This document shows, one piece after another, positions 49,707 to 57,992 of a stretch of 64,000 nucleotides of DNA (positions are counted from its first letter, which is position 1; each line of letters begins with the position of its first letter). The notes beneath the pieces were generated by a model. It did not search any database, was not told where the DNA came from, and saw only the letters and a list, made by a program, of their open reading frames with translations. Position numbers and translations under genes: made by a program. Source of the DNA: Paracidovorax wautersii (GTDB lineage: Bacteria > Pseudomonadota > Gammaproteobacteria > Burkholderiales > Burkholderiaceae_C). The stretch lies in assembly GCF_900113035.1 (NCBI RefSeq), contig NZ_FONX01000002.1:248001-312000 (forward strand). The letters run 5' to 3'.

Positions 49707-50291
49707 ATGGGAAACCGCCTGACACAAATCGCCACGCGCACCGGAGACGACGGCACCACGGGGCTGGGGGACAACACCCGCGTCTCCAAGAACAGCCCGC
49801 GCCCGCACGCCATGGGCGATGTGGACGAGCTCAATTCGCACATCGGCCTGCTGCTGTGCGAGCCGCTGCCCGATGCGGTGCGCGAGCTGCTGGTGAGCGT
49901 GCAGCACGAACTCTTCAACCTGGGCGGCGAGCTGTCGATCCCGGGCTTCGAGCTGCTCAAGGACGAGGCGCTGGCCCAGCTGGACGAGGCCCTCGCGCTG
50001 CACAACGCCACGCTGCCCCGGCTGCAGGAATTCATCCTGCCGGCCGGCACCCGCGCCGCTGCGCAGGCGCACGTCTGCCGCACGGTGGCGCGGCGTGCCG
50101 AGCGCGCGGTGGTGGCGCTGGGCGCCGAAGAGCCGCTGCGCGATGCGCCGCGCCGCTACCTGAACCGCCTGTCGGACCTGATGTTCGTGCTGGCCCGCGT
50201 GCTCAACCGCATGGACGGCGGCGACGACGTGTACTGGAGGAGCCAGCGCATGGCAGCGCAGCAGCCGCAGCAGGCATCGGACGGCGCATAG
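49707..50291 (+). CDS. ATP:cob(I)alamin adenosyltransferase, PduO type
   Basis: A 194-aa enzyme of the PduO/MMAB class: IATRTGDDGTTGLGDNTRVSKNSPRPHAMGDVDELNSHIG, CRTVARRAERAVVAL, RYLNRLSDLMFVLARVLNRMDG. These are the ATP-binding N terminus and the conserved helical segments. It converts cob(I)alamin to adenosylcobalamin and delivers it to B12-dependent enzymes. No cobalamin riboswitch is seen upstream. It is 11 bp before a glutaredoxin-like gene. Confidence 0.93.
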   Translation: MGNRLTQIATRTGDDGTTGLGDNTRVSKNSPRPHAMGDVDELNSHIGLLLCEPLPDAVRELLVSVQHELFNLGGELSIPGFELLKDEALAQLDEALALHNATLPRLQEFILPAGTRAAAQAHVCRTVARRAERAVVALGAEEPLRDAPRRYLNRLSDLMFVLARVLNRMDGGDDVYWRSQRMAAQQPQQASDGA

Positions 50292-50302
50292 ACTACGTGC
50301 CC

Positions 50303-50545
50303 ATGGAACTGAAGATCGTCATTTACTCGAAGTCCGCCTGCCCGCAGTGCGATTCCGCCAAGATGCTGCTGAAGGCGCGCTCCATGCCCTTCGAAGAAAT
50401 CAAGATCGACGACGAGGCCGAGCGCCTGGCCTTCTTCCAGAAGTGCGGCCCGTCCGTGCGCCAGATGCCCCAGGTCTTCATCAACGACCAGCGCGTGGGC
50501 GGCCTGGCCGGCCTGCAGGCCGCCCTGGCCCAGCTGGGCCTGTGA
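50303..50545 (+). CDS. Glutaredoxin-like protein
   Basis: An 80-aa thioredoxin-fold protein with the redox motif CPQC (13-16) in VIYSKSACPQCDSAK, then IKIDDEAERLAFFQKCGPSVRQMPQVFINDQRVGG with the cis-Pro in QMPQVF. The CPQC motif in a glutaredoxin frame is of the NrdH/grx-like kind. It reduces disulfides with glutathione or thioredoxin reductase. Tightly placed between the cobalamin adenosyltransferase and the deoxyribosyltransferase genes. Confidence 0.85.
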   Translation: MELKIVIYSKSACPQCDSAKMLLKARSMPFEEIKIDDEAERLAFFQKCGPSVRQMPQVFINDQRVGGLAGLQAALAQLGL

Positions 50546-50565
50546 CGCTGCGCAGCGCAGCCGCC

Positions 50566-51093
50566 ATGCGCCCACGCATCTATCTGGCGGGCCCCGACGT
50601 CTTCCACCCCGACGCGCCCGCGCTGTTCGCGCGCCTGAAGGCGCAGTGCGCCGCCCTGGGCCTGGAAGGCATGGCCCCCACCGACACGCAGGTGGACACC
50701 CATGCGGAGCGCGGCTCGGACGATGCCCTGGCCCAGGGCATCTACGACGGCAACATCGCGCTGCTGCGCCAGGCCGACGGCGTGGCCGCCAACCTGCAGG
50801 CCTTCCGCGGACTGGAGCCCGATTCGGGCACGGTGTTCGAGGTCGGCTACGCCATCGCCCTCGGCAAGCCGGTGGTGGCCTACCACGTGCCTGCGGACAG
50901 CTACGAAGCGCGCGTGAGCGCCGCCATCCCCTGCGTGCGGGGCGCCGATGGCATGGTGCGCGAGCGGGACGGCGGCATGATGGTCGAGGGGCTGGGCCAG
51001 CGGCTCAATCTCATGATCACGCGCTCCTGCGGGCTGGAAGCCTCGGCCGAAGAAGCGCTCCGGCGTCTGGCCGATTTGCTCCTGAAAAAATAG
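50566..51093 (+). CDS. Nucleoside 2-deoxyribosyltransferase family protein
   Basis: A 175-aa protein: RIYLAGPDVFHPDAPALFARLKAQC, an Asp-rich middle (DDALAQGIYDGNIALLRQADGVAANL), and GLEPDSGTVFEVGYAIALGKPVVAY, where the Glu of TVFEVGYA is the expected nucleophile. The family exchanges bases on deoxynucleosides or acts as an N-glycohydrolase. The last residues LLLKK and the TAG stop belong to a palindromic repeat. Confidence 0.88.
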   Translation: MRPRIYLAGPDVFHPDAPALFARLKAQCAALGLEGMAPTDTQVDTHAERGSDDALAQGIYDGNIALLRQADGVAANLQAFRGLEPDSGTVFEVGYAIALGKPVVAYHVPADSYEARVSAAIPCVRGADGMVRERDGGMMVEGLGQRLNLMITRSCGLEASAEEALRRLADLLLKK

Positions 51094-51134
51094 CTGCAGA
51101 CGCAGGTGGCGCCTGCGCTTGCGGCGGTTTTCTA
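51076..51134. repeat. Dispersed palindromic repeat, copy 4, shared stop codons of convergent genes
   Basis: TTGCTCCTGAAAAAATAGCT, then GCAGACGCAGGTGGCGCCTG and CGCTTGCGGCGGTTTTCTAT. The TAG at 51091 ends the deoxyribosyltransferase; the CTA at 51132 is the TAG of the convergent YihY gene. Confidence 0.65.
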
Positions 51135-52082
51135 TCCTGGCTGATCGGCGGAGGCCCGTGGTTGCGCGGGTGCGCCTTGCGGCGCGGCATCGTCCGCTTC
51201 GGCCTGCGGCTTGCGCGCCCGCTCGCGCAGCACGCCGTTCACCTCGGCGCCGAAGATCAGCGTGGTCGCGCTCGCGTAGAGGAACACCAGGGTCGCCACC
51301 ACGCCCGCGAAGCTGCCGTAGATCAGCGCCAGCTTGCCCGCGCTGCGCAGCGTGTACGACAGCGTGGCGGCGGCCCCCACCCACAGCGCCGCGCCCACGA
51401 TGGCGCCGGGCACCACGGTGCGCAGCCGCTGGCGCAGGTCGGGCAGGCCGCCGTAGAGCAGCGCATAGAGCACCGCCACCACGAGGAAGGCCGTGCCGTA
51501 GCGCACGCTGTTGCGCAGCCAGGGCGCGTCGGGATCGGCGCCCATCTGCTGCTCCAGCAGCTGCCAGACGTAGGGCATGACGATGACCGAGCTGAAGGCC
51601 AGCAGCACTCCGCCGCCCACCACCACGGTGAAGAGCGTGACCTTGATGCGCGCCTTCCAGAACGGCATGCCGCGCTGGATGCCGTAGGAGCGGTTGAGCG
51701 CCGTGCGCACGGCCTGCATGCCCGACGAGGCCGTCCACAGCGTGACCAGAACGCCGATGGTCAGCAGCGCCTGGTTGCGCTGCGCCAGCACCTCCTGCAC
51801 CACGGGCTGCAGCGCCTCGCGCACCACGCCGGGCGCGTAGTCCAGCACGCGCTGCACCAGCGCCGCCGCATCGCCGGGCTGGCCGATGTAGCCGGCGCTG
51901 GCCGACAGCAGGATGAGCAGCGGGAACATCGCCAGCACGGTGGAGAACGCCATGCTGCCGGCCTGGTTGGCGCTCTGGTGCATGACGTAGTTGCGCACCG
52001 CAAGCGCGATCACCGGCAGGCCCGGCACGGCCCATGCGGCGCTGCGCACGCGCTTGGCGAGACGGTCGGCCCAGTGGTTCAT
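51132..52082 (-). CDS. YihY/virulence factor BrkB family membrane protein (copy 2)
   Basis: A 316-aa protein with about six membrane segments and family motifs NQAGSMAFSTVLAMFPLLILLSASAGYIG, WTASSGMQAVRTALNRSYG and LIYGSFAGVVATLVFLYASATTLIFGAEVNGV. The ATG at 52082 is used; a TTG codon lies six bases upstream. Sequence identity to the copy at 30180 is low, so these are old paralogues. Its C terminus (Gln/Ala/Pro-rich) abuts the repeat. Confidence 0.9.
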   Translation of the reverse strand: MNHWADRLAKRVRSAAWAVPGLPVIALAVRNYVMHQSANQAGSMAFSTVLAMFPLLILLSASAGYIGQPGDAAALVQRVLDYAPGVVREALQPVVQEVLAQRNQALLTIGVLVTLWTASSGMQAVRTALNRSYGIQRGMPFWKARIKVTLFTVVVGGGVLLAFSSVIVMPYVWQLLEQQMGADPDAPWLRNSVRYGTAFLVVAVLYALLYGGLPDLRQRLRTVVPGAIVGAALWVGAAATLSYTLRSAGKLALIYGSFAGVVATLVFLYASATTLIFGAEVNGVLRERARKPQAEADDAAPQGAPAQPRASADQPG

Positions 52083-52150
52083 GGGCAAGGGGCTCCGCAG
52101 GCGGTCATGGGGGGCTTTCCGGTTCGGTGAGTTGTGTGGTGGCGTGCGGG

Positions 52151-52182
52151 CGGATCAGCGGATCAGCGGATCAGCGGATCAG
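52151..52182. repeat. Four tandem copies of an 8-bp unit
   Basis: CGGATCAG is repeated exactly four times. It lies in the 359-bp gap 52083-52441 between the divergent YihY and glycosyltransferase genes, which shows no gene. The unit count could vary between strains and change promoter spacing. Confidence 0.9.
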
Positions 52183-52441
52183 GGGGCGTGCGGACCCATG
52201 CCGGCGACTGTGCCCCAGGCCCGTGCGGCGGCCTGTAGGACGCTGCGGGAAAAGCCGTGCTCGCCCCCCGTGCGGCGCCGCATGGCCGTGCCGTGGCGGC
52301 CAGGCTTCTACGGCAGGGCGCGCTGTCTTCCTACGATCCGGTGCGCCCTCGCCGCTTAGCTTGGCAAGCCATACCAGAGAGGAACTCCATGGCGCATCAC
52401 GACGATGACTCCCAGGCTGCGGCGGTGTCCGGAGGGCGGCC

Positions 52442-53128
52442 ATGATCGGCGTCGTCGTGCCAGCGCACGATGAAGAGGGCTGCCTCGCCGACTGCCTGCA
52501 GTCGCTGCAGGCCGCGGCCCGCCATGCGACGCTGGCGGGCGAGGGCGTGCGCATCGTCGTCGCGCTCGATGCCTGCTCCGATGCGTCGGAGTCGATCGCG
52601 CAGGGCCTGGGCGTGCAGACCGTGCGGCTGGAGGCGCGCAACGTGGGCTCCGCGCGGGCCGCTGGCGCACGCCAGGCGCTGCAGGCCGGTGCGCGCTGGC
52701 TGAGCTTCACCGATGCCGATTCCACCGTGGCGCCCGACTGGCTCGTGCAGCACCTCTGGCTCGCCAGCGATGCGGTCTGCGGCACGGTCGAGGTACGCGA
52801 CTGGTGCGGCTACGGCAGCGATGTGCAAGGCCTCTACCACGCAGGCTATTCCGACCGGCCGGGGCACCGCCACATCCACGGCGCCAACCTGGGCGTGAGC
52901 GCTGCGGCCTATGAGCGGGCCGGCGGCTTCGCCGCGCTGCGCACGGGCGAGGACGTGGCCCTGGTGCGCGCGCTCGAAGCCTCGGGCGCCCGCATCGCCT
53001 GGACCAACCTGCCCCGCGTCGCCACCAGCGCGCGCAGCCGCTTCCGCGCGCCGGCCGGCTTCGGCGCGCACCTCGTGGGCCTGCGGGCGGCGACGGCGGC
53101 CCGCGCGGCGGCGGGAGCGCTCGCATGA
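52442..53128 (+). CDS. Glycosyltransferase family 2
   Basis: A 228-aa GT-A glycosyltransferase: N-terminal GVVVPAHDEEGCLADCLQSL, nucleotide-sugar DxD region SFTDADSTVAPDWL, then HIHGANLGVSAAAYERAGGFAALRTGEDVALVRAL, where the ED of GEDVALV is the family's catalytic-base region. No membrane segment. First gene of a four-gene unit whose stops and starts overlap (ATGA at 53125). Acceptor unknown. Confidence 0.88.
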   Translation: MIGVVVPAHDEEGCLADCLQSLQAAARHATLAGEGVRIVVALDACSDASESIAQGLGVQTVRLEARNVGSARAAGARQALQAGARWLSFTDADSTVAPDWLVQHLWLASDAVCGTVEVRDWCGYGSDVQGLYHAGYSDRPGHRHIHGANLGVSAAAYERAGGFAALRTGEDVALVRALEASGARIAWTNLPRVATSARSRFRAPAGFGAHLVGLRAATAARAAAGALA

Positions 53129-54240
53129 GCGCGCTCATGGAAGACACCGGCGCCCGGCGCGCGGCGGCCGAACCGCCCCCCGTGCCGACCACGCTGCCGG
53201 CCCTCAAGCTCGCGCTGGCCGATGGCCGCCGCCTCAGCCCCGGCGTGCGCATGCAGCAGCTCGTGGCCGCCGGCCATGCCCAGCTGCCGCTGCCCGCGCA
53301 GGGCCGCACGCTGGAGCGCTGGCAGGCCCTGGCCGAGGTGGCGCACCACGATCTCTCGCTCGCCAAGCTCTACGAAGGGCATGCCGATGCGCTCGCCATC
53401 CTGAGCGAGCTGCGGGCGCCGCAGGACATCGTCGGCAGCCACGCGCAGTCGATGTGGTGCACCTGGGCGGCCGAGCCGCCGGGCGAGCGCGTGACGCTGC
53501 AGGCCGATGCGGATGGCGGCGCAGGCACCGTGCGGCTGACCGGCACCAAGCCCTGGTGCTCGGGCGCCGAGCACGCCACGCACGCGCTGCTCACCGCTTG
53601 GTGGCCCGACGGGCGCGGGCCGCAGCTGGTGGCGGTCGATCTGCTGCAGACCGGCATCAGCGTCTCCACCCAGCGCTGGCGCGCCATCGGCATGGCCGAC
53701 AGCTCCAGCGGCGACGTTTCCTTCCACCAGGCCCGCGGCGTGCTCGTGGGCGGCGTGGGCGATTACCTCTCGCGGCCCGGCTTCTGGCAGGGCGGCGCCG
53801 GCATCGCGGCCTGCTGGTGGGGCGGCGCGCGGGCGCTGGGCGGTGCCCTGCATGCTGCCGTGGCCCAGTCGCCCGCCGCGCTGCGCACACCCTTTCGCCT
53901 GGCGGCGCTGGGCCGGGTGGACGTGGCGCTGGGCGCCACCGCCGCGCTGCTGCAGCAGGCCGCCGCGTGGATCGATGCGCACCCGAAAGACGACGCCCTG
54001 CGCGCCGCGCTGCGTGCCCGTCAGGCGGCCGAAGCCTGTGCCCGCCGCGTGCTCGACGACGTCGGCCGCGCGCTGGGCGCCACGCCGTTCTGCCGCGATG
54101 CCGACTTCGCCCGCCGGGCGGCCGACCTGCCCGTCTTCATCCGGCAAAGCCATGCCGAGCGTGACGACGCCACCCTGGGCGAGCGCGTGGCCGCCCTGCC
54201 CCTGAACCACGACGAGGAGACCCTGCCATGGTCGCTGTGA
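53125..54240 (+). CDS. Acyl-CoA dehydrogenase-like protein
   Basis: A 371-aa protein with an acyl-CoA dehydrogenase fold: a helical N terminus (WQALAEVAHHDLSLAKLYEGHADALAIL), a middle beta domain (VRLTGTKPWCSGAEHATHALLTAWW, GISVSTQRWRAIGMADSSSGDVSFHQAR), and a C-terminal helical domain (RLAALGRVDVALGATAALLQQAAAWID). The canonical FAD/substrate motifs are only partly kept, so substrate and even catalysis are uncertain. It overlaps the glycosyltransferase by 4 bp and the PIG-L gene by 13 bp. Confidence 0.8.
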   Translation: MSALMEDTGARRAAAEPPPVPTTLPALKLALADGRRLSPGVRMQQLVAAGHAQLPLPAQGRTLERWQALAEVAHHDLSLAKLYEGHADALAILSELRAPQDIVGSHAQSMWCTWAAEPPGERVTLQADADGGAGTVRLTGTKPWCSGAEHATHALLTAWWPDGRGPQLVAVDLLQTGISVSTQRWRAIGMADSSSGDVSFHQARGVLVGGVGDYLSRPGFWQGGAGIAACWWGGARALGGALHAAVAQSPAALRTPFRLAALGRVDVALGATAALLQQAAAWIDAHPKDDALRAALRARQAAEACARRVLDDVGRALGATPFCRDADFARRAADLPVFIRQSHAERDDATLGERVAALPLNHDEETLPWSL

Positions 54241-55079
54241 TGGAAGACCTCCGAAGCCTGCCGGCCGCCGCGCCTGCAGCGCCTCTCGCTGCCGCTGCCC
54301 GCCACATCGGCCCGCAGCCGCTGCATGCGCCCGCCGCCTGGCAGGAATGGATCACCGCCCGCCCGGTGGCGCGCCTGGGCGTGGCGGACATCGTCCCGGC
54401 CCGGCAACGCCTGGTGGTGGTGGCGCCGCACCCCGACGACGAGCTGCTGGCCTGCGGCCTCCTGATGCAGGCCCACGCCCAGCAAGGCGGGCGCAGCCTC
54501 ATCATCGGCGTGACCGACGGCGAGGCCAGCCATGCGGGCGACCCTGCCTGGGCCGCGCCCGCGCTGGCCGCCGCCCGGCGCGAGGAGCGCTTGGCCGGCC
54601 TGCGCGCCCTGGGCCTGCAGGGTACGCCGCTGCGGCTGCTGGGCCTGCCCGATGGCGGCGTGGCGCAGCAGCGGCCCGCGCTGGCGCGTGCGCTGCACGA
54701 GGCGCTGGCGCCGGGCGATGTGGTCGTCAGCACCTGGCGGCTGGACGGCCACCCGGACCACGAAGCCTGCGGCGCCGCCGCTGCCGAAGCCGCACGCGCC
54801 GCCGGCGCCACGCTCTGGGAGGCACCGGTCTGGATGTGGCACTGGGCCGAGCCCGCCCATGCGCAGATTCCGTGGCAGCGGCTGCGCGCCCTGCGCCTGG
54901 GCGGCTCCGAAGCCGCCTGCGCGGTGGCCCGCAAGCAGATGGCGCTGGCACATCACCGCTCGCAGCTCGCCCCGCGTGCCGGCGGCGTCGCGGGAGTGGA
55001 TGGCGCAGGCCCGGTGCTGGATGCGGCCATCGTGCAGCGCGCCGCCTGGCCGTTCGAAACCTTCTTCGCGCCTGCATGA
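54228..55079 (+). CDS. PIG-L family deacetylase
   Basis: A 283-aa LmbE/PIG-L zinc hydrolase: HPDDE at 68-72 (VVVAPHPDDELLACGLLMQAHA), IIGVTDGEASH, and the second metal/His region WRLDGHPDHEACG. The family removes N-acetyl groups from GlcNAc-type sugars (as in mycothiol, bacillithiol and GPI biosynthesis). It lies after the GT2 gene and before a methyltransferase, the last stop overlapping by 4 bp. In other bacteria a PIG-L and a methyltransferase of this kind are found fused (from memory of annotation), which supports their working together. Confidence 0.9.
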   Translation: MVAVMEDLRSLPAAAPAAPLAAAARHIGPQPLHAPAAWQEWITARPVARLGVADIVPARQRLVVVAPHPDDELLACGLLMQAHAQQGGRSLIIGVTDGEASHAGDPAWAAPALAAARREERLAGLRALGLQGTPLRLLGLPDGGVAQQRPALARALHEALAPGDVVVSTWRLDGHPDHEACGAAAAEAARAAGATLWEAPVWMWHWAEPAHAQIPWQRLRALRLGGSEAACAVARKQMALAHHRSQLAPRAGGVAGVDGAGPVLDAAIVQRAAWPFETFFAPA

Positions 55080-55705
55080 CGGCCTCGCCGCCGCGCCATG
55101 CGGCCCAGGACTTCGATGCGCTCTATGCCGCGAGCGGCGACCCCTGGCGCTTCGAGGGCAGCTGGTACGAGGCGCGCAAGCGCCGCCTGCTGCTGGCCAG
55201 CCTGCCGCATGCGCGCTACGCCAGCGCCTTCGAGCCCGGCTGCGCCACCGGCCTGCTCACCGAGGAACTTGCGCCGCGCTGCGGCCAATTGCTGGCCAGC
55301 GACGGCGCCGAGCGCGCCGTGGCCGCCACGGCGGCCCGGCTGGCGGGCCAGGCCCATGTCGCCTGCGCGCGCCTCTGGCTGCCGGACGACTGGCCGCCCG
55401 GCCGCTTCGACCTGATCGTGCTGAGCGAATTCGTCTATTACCTGGCGCCCGCCGACATCGACCGGCTGGCGGCCTGCGCGCGCGCGGCCCTCGCGCCCGG
55501 CGGCGTGGTGGCCGCCTGCCACTGGCGCCACCCCATCGCAGGCTGCGCGCTGGCGGGCGATGCCGTCCACAGCCGCCTGCACGCGCGTCTGGCCCTGGGG
55601 CATGCCGTGGCGCTGCAGGAGGCGGATTTCCGGCTCGACGTGTGGGCCGAAGGCGGCGCGGCCTCGGTGGCCGCCCGCGAGCGGCGGGGTGAGGTTGCTA
55701 TCTAA
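55076..55705 (+). CDS. Class I SAM-dependent methyltransferase (NodS-like)
   Basis: A 209-aa Rossmann methyltransferase: FDALYAASGDPWRFEGSWYEARKRRLLLASLP at the N terminus (NodS-type), SAM motif I FEPGCATG (52-59), acidic residue in LLASDGAERAV, and motif IV FDLIVLSEFVYYLAPADIDRL. NodS N-methylates a de-N-acetylated chitooligosaccharide, and here the gene follows a deacetylase, so an aminosugar N-methylation is a reasonable guess. The stop codon lies in a palindromic repeat. Confidence 0.88.
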   Translation: MTASPPRHAAQDFDALYAASGDPWRFEGSWYEARKRRLLLASLPHARYASAFEPGCATGLLTEELAPRCGQLLASDGAERAVAATAARLAGQAHVACARLWLPDDWPPGRFDLIVLSEFVYYLAPADIDRLAACARAALAPGGVVAACHWRHPIAGCALAGDAVHSRLHARLALGHAVALQEADFRLDVWAEGGAASVAARERRGEVAI

Positions 55706-55746
55706 TCGATAGCTGAAAGCGCTTGATGTGTGGGCGCTTCAGCGCG
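55697..55746. repeat. Dispersed palindromic repeat, copy 5, shared stop codons
   Basis: GCTATCTAATCGATAGCTGA opens the copy, then AAGCGCTTGATGTGTGGGCG and CTTCAGCGCG. The TAA at 55703 ends the methyltransferase and TCA at 55739 ends the convergent thioesterase. Core ATAGCTG and AGCGCTTG match the family. Confidence 0.65.
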
Positions 55747-56161
55747 GTGCGAGCATGGCCATGGTCAGGCGCGAGACGCAGGTCAGCTCGCCCTCGTCGT
55801 TGACCATGTCGATCTGCCAGACCTGCGTGGTGCGGCCGATGTGCACCGGCCGGGCCGTGCCCGTCACCCAGCCGCTGGTGGCCGAGCGCAGGTGGTTGGC
55901 GTTGATGTCCAGGCCCACGGCGCGCCAGCCTTCGGGCGCAGCGAAGGTCGCGCCGATGGAGCCCAGCGTCTCGGCCAGCACCACGCTGACGCCGCCGTGC
56001 AGCAGGCCGAAGGGCTGCTTGGTGCGGTCATCGACCGGCACGCGGCCGCGCACGAAGTCTTCGCCGATCTCGGTGAACTCGATGCCCAGGTGGGTGAGGG
56101 CGGTGGGTGCGCCGGTGTTGAGCATCGAGAGTTCGATGGGGCGTTTCCAGATGGACGGCAT
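55739..56161 (-). CDS. PaaI-type hotdog-fold thioesterase
   Basis: A 140-aa acyl-CoA thioesterase: LGIEFTEIGEDFVRGRVPVDDRTKQPFGLLHGGVSVVLAETLGSIGA (HGG and catalytic Glu of the PaaI/EntH group) and AVGLDINANHLRSATSGWVTGTARPVHIGRTTQVWQIDM. EntH/MenI-like proteins release acyl groups from CoA or carrier proteins. The substrate is open. 56162-56323 holds no gene. Confidence 0.9.
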   Translation of the reverse strand: MPSIWKRPIELSMLNTGAPTALTHLGIEFTEIGEDFVRGRVPVDDRTKQPFGLLHGGVSVVLAETLGSIGATFAAPEGWRAVGLDINANHLRSATSGWVTGTARPVHIGRTTQVWQIDMVNDEGELTCVSRLTMAMLAPR

Positions 56162-56323
56162 GGCGGTGAGATCTCCTGTTGTCGTGTGTCTTGTCGGGCC
56201 GCACGCGGCCCCGGCCCGCAGGGGGCGGGGTGGTCGGCAGGAAATTATGGTGCGCTGCGCCAGAACGTGCAGGCGCGGGGGCGACGCGGGCGGGCCGGGC
56301 CCCCGCCTGCAGGCTGGGCCCCG

Positions 56324-57862
56324 TCAGGGCTGCTTGCGCATGCTGCCCGTTTCCAGGCAGCGCTGGTGCCAGCTCAGGGCCTCGCCCAGCAGGTGCGGCG
56401 TGTGCTGCGCGGCGCCGGCGCGGGCGCGGTCGAAGTAGTCCTGCAGCATGGGGCGGTAGTCGGGGTGGGCGCAGCGGTCGATGATGACCTGCGCGCGCTG
56501 GCGCGGCGAGAGGCCGCGCAGGTCGGCCAGGCCCTGTTCGGTGACGATGATCTGCGTGTCGTGCTCGGTGTGGTCCACGTGCGAGACCATGGGCACGATG
56601 CAGCTGATGGCCCCGCCCTTGGCCACCGAGGGCGTGACGAAGAACGACAGGTAGCCGTTGCGGGCGAAGTCGCCCGAGCCGCCGATGCCGTTCATCATGG
56701 CCGAGCCCATGATGTGGGTGGAGTTGATGTTGCCGTAGATGTCGGCCTCGATCATCGAGTTCATGGCGATCACGCCCAGCCGGCGCACCAGCTCGGGGTG
56801 GTTCGAGATCTCCTGCGGCCGCAGGATGATGCGGTCGCGGTAGAAGCCGATGTTGCGCTCGAAGTCTTCATACGCCGTGCGGCTGAGCGAGATGGCGGTG
56901 GCCGATGCGCGGCTCATCTTGCCGGCGCGCAGCAGGTCCAGCATGCCGTCCTGCAGCACTTCGGTGAAGCCCAGCAGGTTCTCGAACGGGCCGGTGAGCA
57001 GGCCCGCCAGCACCGCGTTGGCGACGTTGCCCACGCCGGACTGGATGGGCAGCATCTCCTGCGGCAGGCGGCCGGCCTTCATCTCGTGCGCGAGGAAGTC
57101 GATGATGGCTGCGGCGATGAGGTTGGAGTTCTCGTCGGGCTGCGCGAAGGTGTTGTCGCGGTCGCCCTGGTGGGTGGGCACCACGGCGATCACCTTGGCC
57201 GGGTCCACCTTCAGGTAGGGCTGGCCGATGCGGTCGTCCGCATGCGTGAGCGCGATGGGCACGCGGCGCGGCGGAATGGCCGTGCCGTAGTAGATGTCGT
57301 GCATGCCGGCCATCTCGGCGGGCGGGCGGGTGTTGACCTCCAGGATCACGCGGTCGGCGATCTCCAGCCAGGTCTTGTTGTTGCCCACGGCGGTGGAGGG
57401 GATCAGGTGGCCGTCCTCGGTCACGCCCAGCACCTCGATCACCGCCACCTGCATGGGGCCCAGGAAGCCGAACCAGGCCTGCTGCGCGACGTGCGAGAGG
57501 TGCATGTCGATGAAGTCGATGCTGCCGGCGTTGATCTTCTGGCGGCAGCGCGGGTCGGTGTTGAAGGGCAGGCGCAGGCCGATGGCGTCGGCCTCGGCCA
57601 GGGCCCCGTCCAGCTCGGGCGCGGTGGAGGCGCCCGTCCATACGTTGATCCTGTAGGGCCGGCCGGCCGCGTGCTCGGCGGTGGCGCGCGCCGCGATCGC
57701 CTGGGGCAGCGCCTTGGGGTAGCCGGCGCCGGTGAAGCCGCTCATGCCCACGTTGGCCCCGTGGGGCACCAGGGCGGCCGCCTGTTCGGCGGTCATGATG
57801 CGGGAATGGAAATCCGCGTAGCGCACGCGGTCGGACAGGGTGTCGGGGGCCTGTGCAGGCAT
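56324..57862 (-). CDS. Acetyl-CoA hydrolase/transferase family protein (succinyl-CoA:acetate CoA-transferase type)
   Basis: A 512-aa Cat1/AarC-type class I CoA transferase: GANVGMSGFTGAGYPKALPQAIAARA, IPPRRVPIALTHADDRIGQPYLKVDP, LPIQSGVGNVANAVLAGLL, FTEVLQDGMLDLL (probable catalytic Glu), and GIGGSGDFARNGYLSFFVTPSVAKGGAISCIVPMVSHVDHTEHD near the C terminus. It moves CoA between succinyl-CoA, acetate and similar acids. The start at 57862 follows homology. Confidence 0.92.
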   Translation of the reverse strand: MPAQAPDTLSDRVRYADFHSRIMTAEQAAALVPHGANVGMSGFTGAGYPKALPQAIAARATAEHAAGRPYRINVWTGASTAPELDGALAEADAIGLRLPFNTDPRCRQKINAGSIDFIDMHLSHVAQQAWFGFLGPMQVAVIEVLGVTEDGHLIPSTAVGNNKTWLEIADRVILEVNTRPPAEMAGMHDIYYGTAIPPRRVPIALTHADDRIGQPYLKVDPAKVIAVVPTHQGDRDNTFAQPDENSNLIAAAIIDFLAHEMKAGRLPQEMLPIQSGVGNVANAVLAGLLTGPFENLLGFTEVLQDGMLDLLRAGKMSRASATAISLSRTAYEDFERNIGFYRDRIILRPQEISNHPELVRRLGVIAMNSMIEADIYGNINSTHIMGSAMMNGIGGSGDFARNGYLSFFVTPSVAKGGAISCIVPMVSHVDHTEHDTQIIVTEQGLADLRGLSPRQRAQVIIDRCAHPDYRPMLQDYFDRARAGAAQHTPHLLGEALSWHQRCLETGSMRKQP

Positions 57863-57992
57863 GGGTCTTGATCTTCCGCAAGGCGGCGGGTCGCCGGAGC
57901 GCAAGATGGTAGCAGCCGGGTTTTGCACCCGGCTTGGCCCCCATGCCGCAAAGTGATCGCCGCCGCAGCGGGCGGCGTCTGCCCTGCGTGCT

